Source of the DNA: Sphingomonas lacusdianchii
GTDB lineage: Bacteria; Pseudomonadota; Alphaproteobacteria; Sphingomonadales; Sphingomonadaceae
Reading direction: 5' to 3'
DNA length: 64,000 nt
Assembly (NCBI RefSeq): GCF_022664395.1
Contig: NZ_JAKRET010000003.1
Location: forward strand, 186,001 to 250,000
The translations under genes were made by a program, and so were the position numbers. How positions within the stretch are numbered: the stretch's first letter is position 1; each line of letters opens with the position of its first letter. Below the pieces are notes generated by a model. That model was not told the DNA's origin. It saw only the letters and a list, made by a program, of their open reading frames with translations, and searched no databases. Below, piece after piece: positions 7,311-15,589 of this stretch.

Positions 7311-8384
7311 CTATCGCCGCAGCGTCTTCGACCGAACCACCCGCCGCGGCACCGCACGCCGCGGCGCATAGGTCACGACCTCCTCGGTAGTCGTCGTGAC
7401 CAGCGACGGATGCTCGACCGTCACCGTCGTCACCGTGCGCGGCGGGTAGTAATAGCCATTGGCGATATAGCCCGCTTCCGGCCCCTCGGTGGTCGTCGTT
7501 GTCGTCGTATAGCTGCGCGCGACCGGCCGCGCGCCGACATGCCGCTCCACATAGCGGGTGCGTGGCGGCGGTGGCGGCCCGATCGGCTGGACCTGTTCGC
7601 GCATCGGCCCGAACACCACGTCGGGCGCGACCGGCGCGTCGTCATAGCCGTCATAATAACCGTCGTCGGGCGCGATCGGCACATCGTCGTACGGCATCGG
7701 ATAATCCGCACCATAACCCGGCTGCTGCTGCGGCGGCGGCGGGGCGCGGCGATCTTCGGCGCGATCGATCGCGGTACCGGCCAATGCACCGACCCCCGCC
7801 CCCAGCACCGTACCGCCCAGCCGGTTGCCGCGTCCCGCGATGACGTTACCGGCAACCGCCCCTGCGACGCCGCCGATCACCGCCCCGCCGACACCGTCGT
7901 CACGACGCTCGGCGGCATAGCGTTCATAGGCGCGATCGTCGCGGACATAGCGCCCGTCGTCGCGCGCATCCCAGTCGAGCCCGCTGCGCACGTCGACGAC
8001 CCGTCCATCGCGATCGGCGAGCACCGCATCGTCATAATAGCGATACCAGCCATAGCCCGGCTGCGGGCGGGCCAGACCAAAGACCGGCCAGTCCTGAATG
8101 AAGAAGCTCGGCGCAACCCAGTAGCGCGGCAGCACCCAGCCGCGCACCGGAGGGCGATACGCCGCCCAGCCGCCCGGCGCATATTGGCCGCCGACCCAGC
8201 GCCCGCGCACCTTCCCGCCCCAGCGCGGTCCGGGCAGGTTCACGCGCGGCGCGCCAGCCTGCACCGCCGGCCCGCGCGGCAGTGCCTCGGGCGCCTGGCC
8301 GACAGGCTGCGCCTGGCCAACGCCGATGGTCAGGCCGGACGCAGCGAGCAGCGCGACGGCGGCGGCATAGGATGGGGTTCGCAT
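7311..8384 (-). CDS. RcnB-like / glycine-zipper envelope protein
   Basis: Exported 357-aa protein. After a signal peptide (MRTPSYAAAVALLAASGLTI, cut near GQA) comes an RcnB-like aromatic region rich in W, Y and P (YRPPVRGWVLPRYWVAPSFF). Next are charged repeats with Arg, Asp and Tyr, then a glycine zipper around residues 170-215 (GGAVIGGVAGAVAGNVIAG; LGGTVLGAGVGALAG), a pattern that inserts in or packs against membranes. The C-terminal third is Pro/Thr rich with a run of six Thr. RcnB-type proteins are periplasmic and sometimes linked to metal homeostasis; here that is only a family hint. Isolated gene, convergent with the M28 peptidase. Confidence 0.75.
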   Translation of the reverse strand: MRTPSYAAAVALLAASGLTIGVGQAQPVGQAPEALPRGPAVQAGAPRVNLPGPRWGGKVRGRWVGGQYAPGGWAAYRPPVRGWVLPRYWVAPSFFIQDWPVFGLARPQPGYGWYRYYDDAVLADRDGRVVDVRSGLDWDARDDGRYVRDDRAYERYAAERRDDGVGGAVIGGVAGAVAGNVIAGRGNRLGGTVLGAGVGALAGTAIDRAEDRRAPPPPQQQPGYGADYPMPYDDVPIAPDDGYYDGYDDAPVAPDVVFGPMREQVQPIGPPPPPRTRYVERHVGARPVARSYTTTTTTTEGPEAGYIANGYYYPPRTVTTVTVEHPSLVTTTTEEVVTYAPRRAVPRRVVRSKTLRR

Positions 8385-8488
8385 CGGCCGACAAACTCCC
8401 TGAATGGCAGGACAGAAGGTCGAAACCCTATCACGCCGCCCGGTTCCCGGCCAATCCGCCGCCCGTGCGCGCCCCGTCCCGCGCCGGG

Positions 8489-8971
8489 TCAGCCGATGCG
8501 CAGTGCCAGCAGGGCGACCAGCGCTTCACACCCCGCCTGATCGGCTTCGTCGAACCGTCCGGGCAGCGGGCTGTCGAGGTCGAGCACGCCGATCAACCGA
8601 TCCCCGACGACGATCGGCACCACCAGTTCGCTGCGGCTGTCGGCGTCGCAGGCGATATGGCCGGGAAAGGCATGGACGTCGGCCACCAGCTGGCTTTCGC
8701 GCGACGCCGCGGCGGTGCCGCACACGCCGCGCCCCATCGCGATGCGAATGCACGCCGCCTTGCCCTGAAACGGCCCGAGTACCAGTTCGTCGCCGACCAG
8801 CCGATAGAAACCCGCCCAGTTCAGATCGGGCAGATATTGCATCAGCAGCGCCGATGCATTGGCCATATTGGCGATCGCGTCGCTCTCATCGCCGGTCAGC
8901 GCATCGAGCGCGCCGAGTAGGTCACGGTACAGGTCGCCCTTGGCGCCGGTGGCAATATCGAACTGGTACAT
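8489..8971 (-). CDS. msrC: Free methionine-(R)-sulfoxide reductase, GAF domain
   Basis: GAF-fold enzyme that reduces free Met-(R)-sulfoxide with thioredoxin, protecting against oxidative stress. Starting at the ATG at 8971 (160 aa), the three cysteines C74 (AACIRI), C84 (GRGVCGTAA) and C108 (HIACDADSRSELVVPI) have the same 10- and 24-residue spacing as the catalytic and resolving cysteines C84, C94 and C118 of E. coli fRMsr. The motifs NWAGFYRL and GVLDLDSP are also typical. A start 12 codons further upstream is possible but the extra residues look non-conserved. The neighbouring genes are unrelated. Confidence 0.92.
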   Translation of the reverse strand: MYQFDIATGAKGDLYRDLLGALDALTGDESDAIANMANASALLMQYLPDLNWAGFYRLVGDELVLGPFQGKAACIRIAMGRGVCGTAAASRESQLVADVHAFPGHIACDADSRSELVVPIVVGDRLIGVLDLDSPLPGRFDEADQAGCEALVALLALRIG

Positions 8972-9030
8972 GGGACGCGATGTAGGCGGAGCGGAGCGCC
9001 ACGCCAATCCTCCCCGCTCGCGGGAAGGAT

Positions 9031-9456
9031 TCAGTCGAACCGCACCTTTCCCCGCCCCGCCTTGACCTGCGACCGGCCCTTCTTGGCATCGACCCGCCGC
9101 ACCTGCGACGCCTTGGTCGGCTTGGTCGCGCGGCGTTTCTTGGGCACGATCGTCGCCTCGCGGATCAGTTCGAACAGCCGCTCGCGCACCTCGCGCCGGT
9201 TCATCTCCTGCGATCGCGACGCATCGGCGCGCAGCGTCAGCACGCCGTCCTTGGTCAGCCGTGATCCGGCCAGCACCGCCAGCCGGTGCTTGACCGCCTC
9301 CGGCAACCCCGGCGACGCCACCACGTCGAAGCGCAACAGCACCGCGCTGTCGGTCGTGTTGACATGCTGCCCGCCCGGTCCCGACGCCCGGGTAAAGCTT
9401 TCGACCAGTTCGCCGCTATCGATCGAAATCGACCGGGTGATCGGTATCCGCGGCAC
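9031..9456 (-). CDS. arfB: Alternative ribosome-rescue peptidyl-tRNA hydrolase ArfB
   Basis: Release-factor-like protein that hydrolyses peptidyl-tRNA on stalled, non-stop ribosomes independently of a stop codon. The GGQ motif lies in RASGPGGQHVNTTDSAV (G28-G29-Q30), and the C-terminal tail is Lys/Arg-rich (KKRRATKPTKASQVRR... KKGRSQVKAGRGKVRFD), as required for insertion into the mRNA channel. The 141-aa length is normal. The start codon is GTG at 9456, preceded at 1 bp by the stop of the pseudouridine synthase gene, so the two are coupled. Confidence 0.95.
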   Translation of the reverse strand: MPRIPITRSISIDSGELVESFTRASGPGGQHVNTTDSAVLLRFDVVASPGLPEAVKHRLAVLAGSRLTKDGVLTLRADASRSQEMNRREVRERLFELIREATIVPKKRRATKPTKASQVRRVDAKKGRSQVKAGRGKVRFD

Positions 9457-9457
9457 C

Positions 9458-10111
9458 TTAGATTTCGTCGAACCCCGCCGCGACGAAGCTGCGCGGCCAT
9501 GGCGCGGTCACATCGATCGCGGGCTTGTTGTCGCGCGGCACCATCAGCCCGGCCGCATGCAGCAACATGCCATTGCGTCCGCCCCGGCCATAGACCGGAT
9601 CGCCCGCCACCGGGCAGCCCAGCCCCTCGGCCATATGCACGCGGATCTGGTGGGTGCGCCCCGTTTCCGGAAACAGCGCGACCAGCGCCCGGTCGCCGAT
9701 CGTCCGCACCACGCGCCAGTTGGTCCGCGCCGGCTTGCCCTTCGCATCGCCGACCATCCGCCAGCCTTCCTCGACGCTGCTGACCTTCGCCAGCGCCAGG
9801 TCGATCTCGCCCGACTCCCCCTTCGGAATGCCGTCGAGGATCGCCAGATAGCGTTTGGTCACCCGGCCCTGTTCGAAGGCCTGCTGGAACCGGGCATGCG
9901 CCTTGGGATTGCGCGCCAGCAACAGGCAGCCGCTGGTATCGCGGTCGAGCCGGTGGACCGGGGTCGGTTCGCGTTGAAAGGTGAAGCGCAGTTCGTCGGC
10001 ACGCGCGACGATGCTGGGCGATCCGTCGCGCGGCGGATCGACCGGCAGGCCGGCGGGCTTGTCGAGGACGATCGCTTCGCCGTCGATGAACAGGACTAGG
10101 TCGTCGAGCAT
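9458..10111 (-). CDS. RNA pseudouridine synthase, RluA family
   Basis: Converts uridine to pseudouridine in rRNA and/or tRNA. The catalytic motif PVHRLDRDTSGCLLLA is near residues 51-66, with the nucleophilic Asp D56 in HRLD. Further family blocks are VLDKPAGLPV, KRYLAILDG, GRTHQIRVHMA and PVAGDPVYG. The ATG at 10111 (217 aa) matches the family start and follows a GGGAGG-like site; a longer frame upstream is Arg-rich antisense to the VanY gene and unlikely. No S4 domain is present, as in the shorter RluA-type enzymes, so the target nucleotide is unknown. Translationally adjacent to arfB. Confidence 0.9.
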   Translation of the reverse strand: MLDDLVLFIDGEAIVLDKPAGLPVDPPRDGSPSIVARADELRFTFQREPTPVHRLDRDTSGCLLLARNPKAHARFQQAFEQGRVTKRYLAILDGIPKGESGEIDLALAKVSSVEEGWRMVGDAKGKPARTNWRVVRTIGDRALVALFPETGRTHQIRVHMAEGLGCPVAGDPVYGRGGRNGMLLHAAGLMVPRDNKPAIDVTAPWPRSFVAAGFDEI

Positions 10112-10185
10112 TTGCCTCCCTTGCCATCGTTGGCGACGCCGTGCCAGTGCGCTCGCGCGGTCAACCGCCCCAGCCGGAGACCATC

Positions 10186-10971
10186 GTGCGTCGATCCTTC
10201 GTCCTTGCCTGTGCCCTGCCCCCGCTCGCCGCCTGCGCACCGGCGGCCCAGCAAGCCCCCGCGCCCGTCGCCGCGCCGACCCAGGTGGCGACACCGACCC
10301 CGGTCGCCCCGCCACCGGTCGCGGCACCAGCACCGCCCGCACCGGTCACCGGCCCGGTCGCGCTGTGCGGGCGCGGCATCGTGCAGCGCACCGCCGATGG
10401 CCGCCTGTTCAATCACTTCCCCTATCCCGACATGCCGGCAACCGCGCTGGTCGATGCCCCGCCCGCGCTCGGCGGATCGTGCAGGATCCACCCGGCGATG
10501 CTGCCCGACCTCACCCGCCTGCTCGCCGCGGCCGATGCCGATCCGGCGATCGCCGGCACGCTGCGCGCGGTATCGTGTCACCGCTCGGTCGCGCTCCAGC
10601 AACTGACCTTCTGCGGCGGGATCGGTCCCGACGGATCGGGCAGCTTCGCCGAACGCGCCTGGGCCTCCGCCCCGCCGGGCTTCAGCGAGCATTCGACCGG
10701 CTATGTCGTCGACTTCGGCAGCGCGACTGCGCCCGCCTGCAATGCGGAAGGGTGTTTCGGCGCCACCCCCGCCGGCCGCTGGCTGCGCGCCAACGCCGCC
10801 CGCTTCGGCTTCGAAATGTCGTTCCCGGCAGGCAACAAGCAACAGGTGAAATGGGAACCCTGGCACTGGCGCTGGGTCGGCACGGCGGCGAGCGAGGCCG
10901 GTGCTGCACCGGCACGAACGATGTTCGCGACGGCTCGCACACGGTTTCCGGCCGAGCCGAAGGTCGAATGA
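10186..10971 (+). CDS. VanY-like D,D-carboxypeptidase (M15), putative lipoprotein
   Basis: Putative zinc D-alanyl-D-alanine carboxypeptidase acting on peptidoglycan stem peptides. The GTG start at 10186 (261 aa, RBS CGGAGA) opens a lipobox-type signal (VLACALPPLAAC), so the mature protein is probably anchored to a membrane. A Pro/Ala linker leads to the M15 domain, with the SEHSTGYVVDFG motif (S-x-H-x2-G-x-[AV]-x-D) and the WEPWHWRWVG zinc/catalytic His motif at the end. The long Ala-Pro linker may span periplasmic distance. It is the only plus-strand gene in this stretch and starts beside the divergent pseudouridine synthase. Confidence 0.85.
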   Translation: MRRSFVLACALPPLAACAPAAQQAPAPVAAPTQVATPTPVAPPPVAAPAPPAPVTGPVALCGRGIVQRTADGRLFNHFPYPDMPATALVDAPPALGGSCRIHPAMLPDLTRLLAAADADPAIAGTLRAVSCHRSVALQQLTFCGGIGPDGSGSFAERAWASAPPGFSEHSTGYVVDFGSATAPACNAEGCFGATPAGRWLRANAARFGFEMSFPAGNKQQVKWEPWHWRWVGTAASEAGAAPARTMFATARTRFPAEPKVE

Positions 10972-10983
10972 TCGGCGACGAAA

Positions 10984-11160
10984 AGAAGAAATGGGTTCAC
11001 GCGAAGGCGCGGAGACGCGGAGGAGTTCCTTGCGCGGCGATCCCACCCGCGCCGGCGGGCCTAATCTTCGTAGCAGCCGCAGACGCGGTCTACCGTTCGC
11101 AAGCCGGTCGCCACGATCGAGCCTCTCCGCGCCTCCGCGCCTCCGCGCGAACCCATTCTT
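10984..11160. repeat. Long hairpin repeat element, copy 1
   Basis: The outer arms are inverted: GGGTTCACGCGAAGGCGCGG near 10993 and CCGCGCGAACCC near 11143, each followed inward by short GCGGAGRCGCGGAG-type repeats. Between them is a core (about 11035-11105) containing CGCCGGCGGG, ATCTTCGTAGC and CTACCGTTCGC, which also appears in copy 2 (45939-46170). No open reading frame is evident, so it is not an insertion sequence. Confidence 0.75.
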
Positions 11161-11161
11161 C

Positions 11162-12154
11162 CTACTTCGCCGCCGTAACCCCCGCCTCGGTCTGCACCAC
11201 CGGCTTCATCGTCCCATCGGGGTTGTAATAGAGCCGCTCGACGGTAACCGCCCGCCGCCCGATCGCGCCGTTCATGTCGCCGATCGCCAGCGTCGCATTA
11301 TGCAGGAACAGATACCAGTCGCCCTTGAACTGGGCGATGCCCGGATGGATGGTGAAGCTGTATTTCCCCGACCCCGTCAGCTCGCCGCGATAGGTCCACG
11401 GCCCCCTGATCGACGGCGCGGTTGAATAGGACACGCGCTCGTCGCGATGCTTCGACCGGTCGAGCGAGGCATAGGTCAGGTAATAGGTGCCGTTCCGCTC
11501 ATGCAGCCACGGCCCCTCCTCGAAATGCGGCGGGGTGATCTCGGTGATCGGCCCGTCGATCTCGATCATGTTGGGCTTCAGCTTCGCGATGTAACATTGC
11601 CGGTTGCCCCATGCGATCCAGGTCGTCCCGTCCTTGTCGGTGAAGACGGTCGGGTCGATATCTTCCCAGCTATGCGTGCCCTTCGGCGTCATCTGGTTGG
11701 TGATCAGCGCCGATCCCTTGGCATCGACGAACGGCCCGGTCGGCTTGTCCGACACCGCGACCGCGATCGCCTTGCCCGGATGGCTATTGTCGTGCTCGAC
11801 CGCGGCATAAAACCAGTATTTGCCGTTCTTGAAGATCGTCTGGCTGGCCCAGGCATCGGCCTTCGCCCATTTGAAATCGGCGACCTTCATGATCGGACCA
11901 TGGTCGGTCCAGTGGCGCATATCGGTGGTCGAATAGACCAGCCATTCGCGCATGTTGAACATCTGGTCGCGTTCGGCCTGGTCATGCCCGACATACAGAT
12001 ACAGGCGATCGCCGACCACCAGCGGCGCGGGGTCGGCCGTGAACTTGTCGCGGATGATCGGGTTGCTGCCCGCCACCGGCGCTGCCCGCTCCTGCGCCAC
12101 GGCGCCCCCCGCCATTGCCGCCAACGCCACTGCCATCCATCCGAATACGCGCAC
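11162..12154 (-). CDS. Glycoside hydrolase family 43 (putative xylosidase/arabinofuranosidase)
   Basis: Exported five-bladed beta-propeller glycosidase. The GTG at 12154, preceded by a GGGAGAGG ribosome-binding site, starts a signal peptide (VRVFGWMAVALAAMAGGAVA); the ORF is 330 aa. The GH43 triad is visible: general base Asp in FTADPAPLV, pKa-modulating Asp in WEDIDPTVF and general acid Glu in HFEEGPW. Blade motifs YWFYAAVEH and GPWTYRGEL also fit. GH43 enzymes remove xylose or arabinose from plant polysaccharides; the exact substrate cannot be read. A 12-bp palindrome upstream (12192-12203) may be a sugar-responsive operator. The end abuts the repeat at 10984. Confidence 0.92.
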   Translation of the reverse strand: MRVFGWMAVALAAMAGGAVAQERAAPVAGSNPIIRDKFTADPAPLVVGDRLYLYVGHDQAERDQMFNMREWLVYSTTDMRHWTDHGPIMKVADFKWAKADAWASQTIFKNGKYWFYAAVEHDNSHPGKAIAVAVSDKPTGPFVDAKGSALITNQMTPKGTHSWEDIDPTVFTDKDGTTWIAWGNRQCYIAKLKPNMIEIDGPITEITPPHFEEGPWLHERNGTYYLTYASLDRSKHRDERVSYSTAPSIRGPWTYRGELTGSGKYSFTIHPGIAQFKGDWYLFLHNATLAIGDMNGAIGRRAVTVERLYYNPDGTMKPVVQTEAGVTAAK

Positions 12155-12191
12155 ATGCCTCTCCCATCGTTCTTTGCGAGGGATGATAACC

Positions 12192-12203
12192 GATAGCGCT
12201 ATC
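12192..12203. promoter_or_regulatory. Candidate LacI-type operator upstream of GH43
   Basis: The perfect palindrome GATAGCGCTATC lies 38 bp upstream of the GH43 start. Palindromes with a central GCGC or CG are typical of LacI-family repressors controlling sugar genes in alphaproteobacteria, and the position fits a promoter-proximal operator. No regulator gene is adjacent. Confidence 0.45.
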
Positions 12204-12370
12204 ATTCCAACAGTCTCGATCGGGACCGCGACATTTCGTTTCGGGATCAATCGGTTCGTCGCATCCATGCCACGTCCCGATCCCTCGGCGGAACGAAGCC
12301 TCCGCGCCTGCTTTGGATCATTTGGTACGCCACGGACCAAATAGTCCTTCGTGGTACCCAGGAGGACGCG

Positions 12371-13093
12371 ATGGCCAACCCACTCACGATCAAACTGGCC
12401 GGCTTCGCGAACTTCACGCCCGACGATGCCGAAGCCCTCGACCGACTGTGCCGCAACGCCTTCACCGTCCGGGGCGGAAGAGACCTGATCCGCATCGGCG
12501 ACCGTCCAGAACAAGTGTTTCTGCTGCTCGACGGCTGGGCCTGCCGCTACAAGGATCTGCCCGACGGGCGGCGGCAGATCCTCGCCTATCTGATCCCGGG
12601 CGACCTGTGCGACCCGCACATTTTCATCTTCGAGGAAATGGACCATTCGATCCGCGCGCTCGGTGATGCGCGGGTCGCGGCGATTCCGAAACAGGTGATC
12701 CTCGACCTCACCGATCGCTATCCAGCCTTGGCGCGCGGGTTCTGGTGGTCGGCGCTGGTCGACGAAGCGATTTCGCGCGAATGGCTGGTCAACGTCGCAA
12801 AGCGCGATTCCTACACCCGCATGGCCCATCTGTTCTGCGAGATGTGGCTGCGCATGTGCCAGGTCGGCCTCGCCACGAACGGCACGTTCGACCTGCCGCT
12901 GACGCAGGAACAGCTTGGCGACACGCTCGGCATCACCCCGATCCACGTCAATCGCGTGTTGCAGCGGATGCGGGCGGAGGGACTGGTATCGCTCTGCCGC
13001 CGCAAGATGACGATCCACGATATCGATGCGCTGCAGGACGCAGCCGAATTCGACCCGCGCTACCTGCACCTCGACGCGCGGGTGGAAGCGTGA
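12371..13093 (+). CDS. Crp/Fnr-family transcriptional regulator
   Basis: 240-aa regulator with an N-terminal cyclic-nucleotide-binding-type beta barrel (residues about 20-125: QVFLLLDGWACRYKDLPDGRRQILAYLIPGD), the long dimerisation helix, and a C-terminal winged helix-turn-helix from about 165 (LTQEQLGDTLGITPIHVNRVLQRMRAEGL). The FNR iron-sulfur cysteine set is absent from the N-terminus, so it is not a canonical oxygen sensor; ligand and targets are unknown. The RBS CAGGAGG is strong. It diverges from GH43 across 216 bp and may or may not regulate it. Confidence 0.92.
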   Translation: MANPLTIKLAGFANFTPDDAEALDRLCRNAFTVRGGRDLIRIGDRPEQVFLLLDGWACRYKDLPDGRRQILAYLIPGDLCDPHIFIFEEMDHSIRALGDARVAAIPKQVILDLTDRYPALARGFWWSALVDEAISREWLVNVAKRDSYTRMAHLFCEMWLRMCQVGLATNGTFDLPLTQEQLGDTLGITPIHVNRVLQRMRAEGLVSLCRRKMTIHDIDALQDAAEFDPRYLHLDARVEA

Positions 13094-13123
13094 CGGGGCG
13101 ACCCGCAGGCCGCCCCATCCGAT

Positions 13124-13726
13124 TTATCCGAACACCTTGGCCGCGAGTTCGGCGATCCGCTTGCCCTGATGCCGGGCGCCGCCCAGTTCGATCTCGGTCG
13201 GCTGGCGGCTGCCGTCGCCACCGGCGATGGTCGACGCGCCGTACGGCGTGCTGCCATTCACCTCGTCCAGCCCGGTATGGCCTTCATAGCCATAGTCGAG
13301 CCCGACGATGGTCAGTCCATGATGCATCAGGTTGGTGATGATCGAGAACAGCGTGGTTTCCTGCCCGCCATGCTGGGTCGCGGTCGAGGTGAAGGCGCCG
13401 CCGATCTTGCCGACGAGTCCGCCCTTGGCCCAGACGCCACCGGTCGTGTCCCAGAACGCGGCCATCTGGCTCGACATCCGGCCATAGCGGGTGCCGGTGC
13501 CGACGATGATCGCATCATAGTTGGTCAGTTCATTGGGGTCGGTCAGCAATGCGTGATGATCGGCGACGACGAAGCCCGCCGACTTGGCGACCTCGTCCGG
13601 GGCGGTTTCGCGCACCCGGCGGACATCGACCTCGGCGCCGCCCGACCGGGCACCCTCGGCGACGGCGTCCGCCATCTTCGCGATATGCCCGTAGGACGAA
13701 TAATAAAGCACCAATACCTTGGCCAT
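13124..13726 (-). CDS. wrbA: NAD(P)H:quinone oxidoreductase WrbA
   Basis: Flavodoxin-fold FMN enzyme that reduces quinones by two electrons, limiting redox cycling. The start at 13726 gives 200 aa and the family N-terminus [20 protein letters not shown], whose SSYGHIA loop binds FMN phosphate. Further WrbA blocks are [32 protein letters not shown] and the C-terminal [13 protein letters not shown]. Downstream of the pirin gene by 19 bp on the same strand, and most likely co-transcribed with it under the divergent LysR regulator. Confidence 0.95.
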   Translation of the reverse strand: MAKVLVLYYSSYGHIAKMADAVAEGARSGGAEVDVRRVRETAPDEVAKSAGFVVADHHALLTDPNELTNYDAIIVGTGTRYGRMSSQMAAFWDTTGGVWAKGGLVGKIGGAFTSTATQHGGQETTLFSIITNLMHHGLTIVGLDYGYEGHTGLDEVNGSTPYGASTIAGGDGSRQPTEIELGGARHQGKRIAELAAKVFG

Positions 13727-13745
13727 GCGGCGATACTCCCGTTGG

Positions 13746-14444
13746 TTATTCGCTGTCGACCAGGACGATTTCGGCGTCCTGCGTCGCTGTGATGGTGACG
13801 GTCTGCCCGCCCGAAAGCGCGGCACCGTCGCGCGCCTTGAAGGCGACCCCGTCGATGGTGATCGCGCCGGTTGCCGCGACCAGATAGGCGTGACGCCCTG
13901 CACCTACGCTATGTTCCACGCTTTCCCCGGCCTTCAGCGTCGCGCCCAGCACCCGGGCATCGGCGCGGATGCGCAGCGCGTCGTCGTCCTCGTCGAAACC
14001 GCTCGCCAGCGTCACGAACTTGCCCGACCGCTCGCCCTTGGGGAACGGCTTGGCACCCCATGCCGGCGCACCGCCCTTTTGCCGGGGCTCGATCCAGATC
14101 TGGAAGATGCGGGTCGTCTCGCCCTCCAGATTATATTCGGCGTGGCGCACCCCGGTACCGGCGCTCATCACCTGCACGTCGCCGGCTGCGGTGCGCCCCT
14201 TGTTGCCCAGCGAATCCTGGTGCGTGATCGCACCCGAACGGACATAGGTGATGATCTCCATGTCCTTGTGCGGATGCGGCGGGAAACCGCTGTTCGCGGC
14301 GATCTCGTCGTCATTCCATACCCGGATCGCGCCCCAGCCCATCCGCTTGGGGTCGTAATAATTGGCGAAGCTGAAATGATGCCGCGCGTTCAGCCATCCG
14401 TGATCGGCATGGCCGAGGCTGTTGAAGTCACGTTTGTCGATCAT
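13746..14444 (-). CDS. Pirin-family protein (bicupin)
   Basis: 232-aa bicupin; related YhhW/pirin proteins bind a metal and can act as quercetin 2,3-dioxygenases. The N-terminal cupin holds the metal ligands: [12 protein letters not shown] (two His plus a nearby Glu) and VRHAEYN (His). The opening [19 protein letters not shown] is strongly diagnostic. The C-terminal cupin ([22 protein letters not shown]) lacks an obvious full metal set, which is normal. It forms a two-gene unit with wrbA, divergent from a LysR regulator, a widespread oxidative-stress arrangement in proteobacteria. Confidence 0.93.
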   Translation of the reverse strand: MIDKRDFNSLGHADHGWLNARHHFSFANYYDPKRMGWGAIRVWNDDEIAANSGFPPHPHKDMEIITYVRSGAITHQDSLGNKGRTAAGDVQVMSAGTGVRHAEYNLEGETTRIFQIWIEPRQKGGAPAWGAKPFPKGERSGKFVTLASGFDEDDDALRIRADARVLGATLKAGESVEHSVGAGRHAYLVAATGAITIDGVAFKARDGAALSGGQTVTITATQDAEIVLVDSE

Positions 14445-14536
14445 CGTCGATCTCCTTGCTTGACCCCCAAGATAAGCACCGCGATCATGGCGTAAATGGA
14501 AACGTCGGAAACCTATCGTTTCGCAGCGGAGGATAT

Positions 14537-15439
14537 ATGCGACTCCCCGATTTCGAAGCCTGGGCGATGTTCGCCTGCGTCGTCGAGCACCGCTCGTTCA
14601 GCGCCGCCGCGCAGTCGATCGGCGTATCGAAGGCGACGGTGTCCAAGGCCGTCGCCCGGCTGGAGGCGTCGCTCGGCACCACGTTGTTCCATCGCACCTC
14701 GCGCCGGCTGACGCTCAGCGATGCCGGACAATCGCTCGCCGAACGTGCCGGCCGCATCCTTGCCGAGGCGCAGGCGGCGGAGGAACAGGCGCGCGATGCC
14801 GCCGCCGCACCGACCGGGCTGGTCCGCGTTGCCGCACCCATGTCGTTCGGCCAGACGCATGTCGCCCCGGCCATCGCCGAGTTCCTGAAGGCGCATCCCG
14901 GCGTCGAGATCGACCTGACCCTGTCCGATGCGAAGGTCGACATCGTCGCCGACGGCATCGATATCGCGCTGCGCATCGCCGAGTTGCCCGACAGTTCGCT
15001 GCGCGCCCGCCGGCTGGGGCCGGTCGCGGTGCGTATCGTCGCCGCACCCGACTATTGGCGGGACCATGGCCGCCCGACCCACCCCGCCGATCTCGGTCGC
15101 CATGCCTGTTTCCGCTACACCAACCTGCCCAATCCACTATGGCATTTCCGCCGCGGCGAAGAGGAGGTCACCATCCGCCCCGGCGGTCCGCTGGCGGTGA
15201 ACAACGGCGAAGCGATGCTGCCCGCGCTGCGCCTGGGGCTGGGGGTCGCGCGCCTGCCGGACTTTCTGGTCGATGCCGATATCGCCGCCGGCCGGCTCGA
15301 AGCGATCCTGCCCGACTGGTCGAGCGGTGCGGTCGCGCTCCACCTGCTGACCCCGCCCGGCACGCTGCGACCGGCGCGCGTCGCGGTGCTGATCGAGTTT
15401 CTTTCCGCCCGGTTTCGCAACACCTGTCCGCGCGATTAG
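14537..15439 (+). CDS. LysR-family transcriptional regulator
   Basis: The ATG at 14537 (RBS GCGGAGGA) gives a 300-aa protein with an N-terminal winged HTH (FEAWAMFACVVEHRSFSAAA, then SIGVSKATVSKAVARLEASLG) and a periplasmic-binding-protein-like effector domain from about residue 90 (GLVRVAAPMSFGQTHVAPAI). It diverges from pirin-wrbA, and LysR proteins usually regulate the divergent genes. The co-inducer is unknown; a quinone or electrophile would be consistent with its neighbours. The 92-bp shared intergenic region is the expected operator site. Confidence 0.93.
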   Translation: MRLPDFEAWAMFACVVEHRSFSAAAQSIGVSKATVSKAVARLEASLGTTLFHRTSRRLTLSDAGQSLAERAGRILAEAQAAEEQARDAAAAPTGLVRVAAPMSFGQTHVAPAIAEFLKAHPGVEIDLTLSDAKVDIVADGIDIALRIAELPDSSLRARRLGPVAVRIVAAPDYWRDHGRPTHPADLGRHACFRYTNLPNPLWHFRRGEEEVTIRPGGPLAVNNGEAMLPALRLGLGVARLPDFLVDADIAAGRLEAILPDWSSGAVALHLLTPPGTLRPARVAVLIEFLSARFRNTCPRD

Positions 15440-15493
15440 CCAACGAACTCAGTCCGTTTCGCTTAACCAACGGATTTCACGAAGCGTTTTCCA

Positions 15494-15508
15494 TTAGTTA
15501 GAAATTAA
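15494..15508. promoter_or_regulatory. Candidate CtrA-binding site upstream of ctrA
   Basis: TTAGTTAGAAATTAA is TTAG-N7-TTAA, one base away from the CtrA consensus TTAA-N7-TTAA. It lies about 80 bp upstream of the ctrA start. Further TTAAC half-sites occur at 15463 and 15505, and a TTAA at 15534. Autoregulation of ctrA is known in Caulobacter; here it is inferred from sequence. Confidence 0.5.
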
Positions 15509-15589
15509 CCTTTTGCGTTCAGAGGTGTTTACGTTAATGTTTTTGTCGCGCGCTGGGTGAAATGTGCGCCGCGAAACGGGGGACTGCCG

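Noticed and set aside
7410..8540. 376-codon plus-strand frame opposite the RcnB-like gene
   Set aside because: Antisense of a signal-peptide/glycine-zipper protein; no independent evidence.
10984..11160. Possible insertion sequence
   Set aside because: Has inverted arms but no transposase frame and no visible target duplication; kept as a non-coding repeat.
11162..13069. N-terminal extension of GH43 to 635 residues
   Set aside because: The extra 305 residues are antisense to the Crp/Fnr gene; the signal peptide and RBS place the start at 12154.
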